From contig JAJFGL010000066.1 of the NCBI GenBank assembly GCA_021776135.1, positions 1-64,000 on the forward strand: 64,000 nucleotides of DNA. Reading direction: 5' to 3'. The notes under the pieces are model-generated. The model saw only the letters and a program-made list of their open reading frames with translations. It was not told the DNA's origin and searched no databases. This DNA is from Kiloniellaceae bacterium. Lineage in GTDB: Bacteria > Pseudomonadota > Alphaproteobacteria > Kiloniellales > J153. A program made the translations under genes and the position numbers. This document shows positions 62,853 through 64,000 of this stretch, in pieces. Every line of letters begins with the position of its first letter. Positions within the stretch are counted from its first letter, which is position 1.

Positions 62853-63142
62853 GACTGGTCTGGACAGGACCGGCGCACCGGGACCGGAAAGAGATTCGCG
62901 CGTATATAGCCGAAGACAACCCGGCGGCGGCACTGGCTCTGGATGAGTTGTTCGAGGAAAAATCGAGCCGCCTGCCCGACCACCCTCATCTCGGCCGCCC
63001 GGGGCGCGTGAAAGGCACCCGCGAACTCGTCGCGCACCAAAACTACATCCTGGTCTACGACAGTACCTCAGACATCCTGCGCATACTTCGTGTGCTGCAT
63101 GCTGCGCGACAATGGCCACCGGCACGACCAGGCAGGAAGTAA
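62849..63142 (+). CDS. RelE/ParE-family toxin
   Basis: 97 residues. LVWTGPAHRDRKEIRAYIAEDNPAAALALDELFE, HPHLGRPGRVKGTRELVAHQNYILVYD and ILRVLHAARQWPP are all conserved blocks of this toxin family. It starts at TTG 62849, within the antitoxin stop. It looks intact, unlike the ParE remnant upstream. Confidence 0.88.
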   Translation: MRLVWTGPAHRDRKEIRAYIAEDNPAAALALDELFEEKSSRLPDHPHLGRPGRVKGTRELVAHQNYILVYDSTSDILRILRVLHAARQWPPARPGRK

Positions 63143-63451
63143 TGGCGGGCAACGATGTTTGGGTTACGGCGCCCGTTTACTGAATACGCTTAATTATTTT
63201 TGGTTTTCCCCGTCGCTATGGCTTTAATGTGTGACCACACTACGTCAGGGGGGGGGAAGGGGGTCAGAAACCCGACGGGGCATGCCAAAGCTTTCCTTCT
63301 GACCATCGCACGGGATCCCCACGCCGTGTGACGTGATAGGGGAAGACGAGCCATGGTCCATGGTCGCGCCTCATATATTTTGTGCATTTAGTAAACTGGC
63401 GTCGTATTACTGCGTTGCGGTTTCGGCCATCCAGCTTCGATCCCTGATGGG
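63143..63451. other. Intergenic stretch between toxin-antitoxin pairs
   Basis: No gene is recognised. The stretch contains a long G-run (GGGGGGGG near 63250) and AT-rich DNA near 63190. It separates two convergent units; no clear terminator is seen. Confidence 0.4.
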
Positions 63452-63718
63452 TTATTGGGTGGCGCCTTGCAATGCCTTTTGCACCGTCTCAGGGGCGTGT
63501 GCGATGACTTTCAGGTAAGCTTTTGCCGCGCCGTCCGGTTCCACCCGGTTTTGTTCCCAATCGCGCAATGTGCCAATCGCAATTTGAAAGGTGGCAGAAA
63601 ATTCTTCCTGTGAGAGCTTGAGCGCCCGGCGGATGATTTTGGCTTGGGGCGTTCTTTTCATCCGCTTGAGGTCAGAATTGGTAAGTGGCGCATCACTCAT
63701 ATCATCGATTTTCGTCAT
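63452..63718 (-). CDS. XRE-type antitoxin paired with BrnT
   Basis: 88 residues from the ATG at 63718. RTPQAKIIRRALKLSQEEFSATFQIAIGTLRDWEQNRVEPDGAAKAYLKVIAHAPETVQKAL is an XRE/HigA-like HTH of the kind often annotated as antitoxin for BrnT or HigB-like toxins. It overlaps the toxin stop by 17 bases. Confidence 0.78.
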   Translation of the reverse strand: MTKIDDMSDAPLTNSDLKRMKRTPQAKIIRRALKLSQEEFSATFQIAIGTLRDWEQNRVEPDGAAKAYLKVIAHAPETVQKALQGATQ

Positions 63719-63986
63719 GATAGAATTTCCGTTCGTTTGGCCGGGCTTTCCGGGCCGAGATAATCCGGTGTTTTTCGTTTCGCTCCGTATAGACAACAAC
63801 CAACACATTGGCGGCGTTCATACCGATCAGAATATAGCGCTCCTCGCCGTAATCCTGTCTGTCATCTAACAGTTCAATGGCGAACGGGTCACGAAACACC
63901 GCCCTGGCATCATCAAAGCCAACGCCGTGTTTGGCCAGGTTTTGTGCAGCTTTCGCTTCATCCCATTCAAAGCCTTCATCTATCAT
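63702..63986 (-). CDS. brnT: BrnT-family toxin
   Basis: 94 residues: FEWDEAKAAQNLAKHGVGFDDARAVFRDP, then YGEERYILIGMNAANVLVVVYTERNEKHRIISARKARPNERKFY, the full BrnT ribonuclease-toxin pattern. Its partner is an XRE-type protein rather than the ribbon-helix-helix BrnA, a known variation. The start ATG is at 63986, so the gene is complete in the window. Confidence 0.9.
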   Translation of the reverse strand: MIDEGFEWDEAKAAQNLAKHGVGFDDARAVFRDPFAIELLDDRQDYGEERYILIGMNAANVLVVVYTERNEKHRIISARKARPNERKFYHDENR

Positions 63987-64000
63987 GATATACGGTCTGC

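Noticed and set aside
63250-63262. G-run as a possible G-quadruplex or phase-variable tract
   Set aside because: Not inside a gene or a clear promoter, and no second set of runs spaced for a convincing quadruplex.

Overview
The window looks like a high-GC alphaproteobacterial genome carrying a conjugative element (integrative element or plasmid) next to a chromosomal-type gene cluster. The inference rests on the Tn4371-like trb/traG/RlxS gene set, the DUF736, DUF2285, DUF2840 and DUF2958 family genes typical of such elements, and a proteobacterial lasso-peptide cluster with an isopeptidase and a TonB-dependent receptor. No integrase, RepA, tRNA or rRNA is visible, so element ends and the choice between ICE and plasmid cannot be settled here. 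All identifications come from reading motifs; no database search was run.

Region 1 (about 0.4-14.6 kb) is a DNA phosphorothioation defence locus. A modification set resembling SspBCD (DUF4007 protein, ATPase, PAPS-reductase-like protein) lies on the minus strand, divergent from a cysteine desulfurase (SspA-like). Convergent with it is a plus-strand run: a ribbon-helix-helix protein, a PLD-helicase, a small protein, a DndD-like SMC ATPase, another small protein and an SspE-like DUF262/HNH nuclease. One modification module therefore appears to serve two restriction modules.

Region 2 (14.6-26.8 kb) is a compact minus-strand conjugation operon: traG, a copG-like gene, trbBCDEJLFGI, a DUF2274 gene and a DUF736 gene, mostly with 4-base overlaps.

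Region 3 (27.9-38.0 kb) is cargo and the best candidate for an undescribed system. A WYL-type regulator of the CapW/BrxR kind is divergent from a five-gene, translationally coupled run: SbcD nuclease, SbcC ATPase, a small cysteine-rich protein, a 1292-residue SMC-like ATPase ending in two tandem LexA/S24-like domains (one with an intact Ser/Lys pair), and a 185-residue protein of unknown function. This layout suggests a WYL-regulated anti-phage or genome-surveillance system.

Region 4 (38.1-47.2 kb) holds the mobilisation and maintenance genes: RlxS-type relaxase, TraF protease, DUF2840, an HTH protein, DUF2285 and DUF6499-like proteins, DUF736, a ParB-like protein, DUF2958 and ArdC. Between 42.86 and 43.86 kb lies a large inverted repeat made of the DUF736 gene, a central nested palindrome and a decayed mirror copy of the gene.

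Region 5 (47.9-60.8 kb) is a lasso-peptide locus. A GntR regulator, ATM1-like ABC exporter, fused B1-B2 leader peptidase and C cyclase are followed by a very small precursor gene at 53487-53573. Its predicted core, GAPIVGTPDGFLMRPQ, would form a Gly1-Asp9 ring. Convergent with it are an ECF sigma factor, FecR, a TonB-dependent receptor and an S9 isopeptidase, giving a plausible make, export, sense, import and linearise cycle.

Region 6 (61-64 kb) has two related XRE regulators, a ParD with a broken ParE, a complete RHH/RelE-type toxin-antitoxin pair, and a BrnT toxin with an XRE-type partner.
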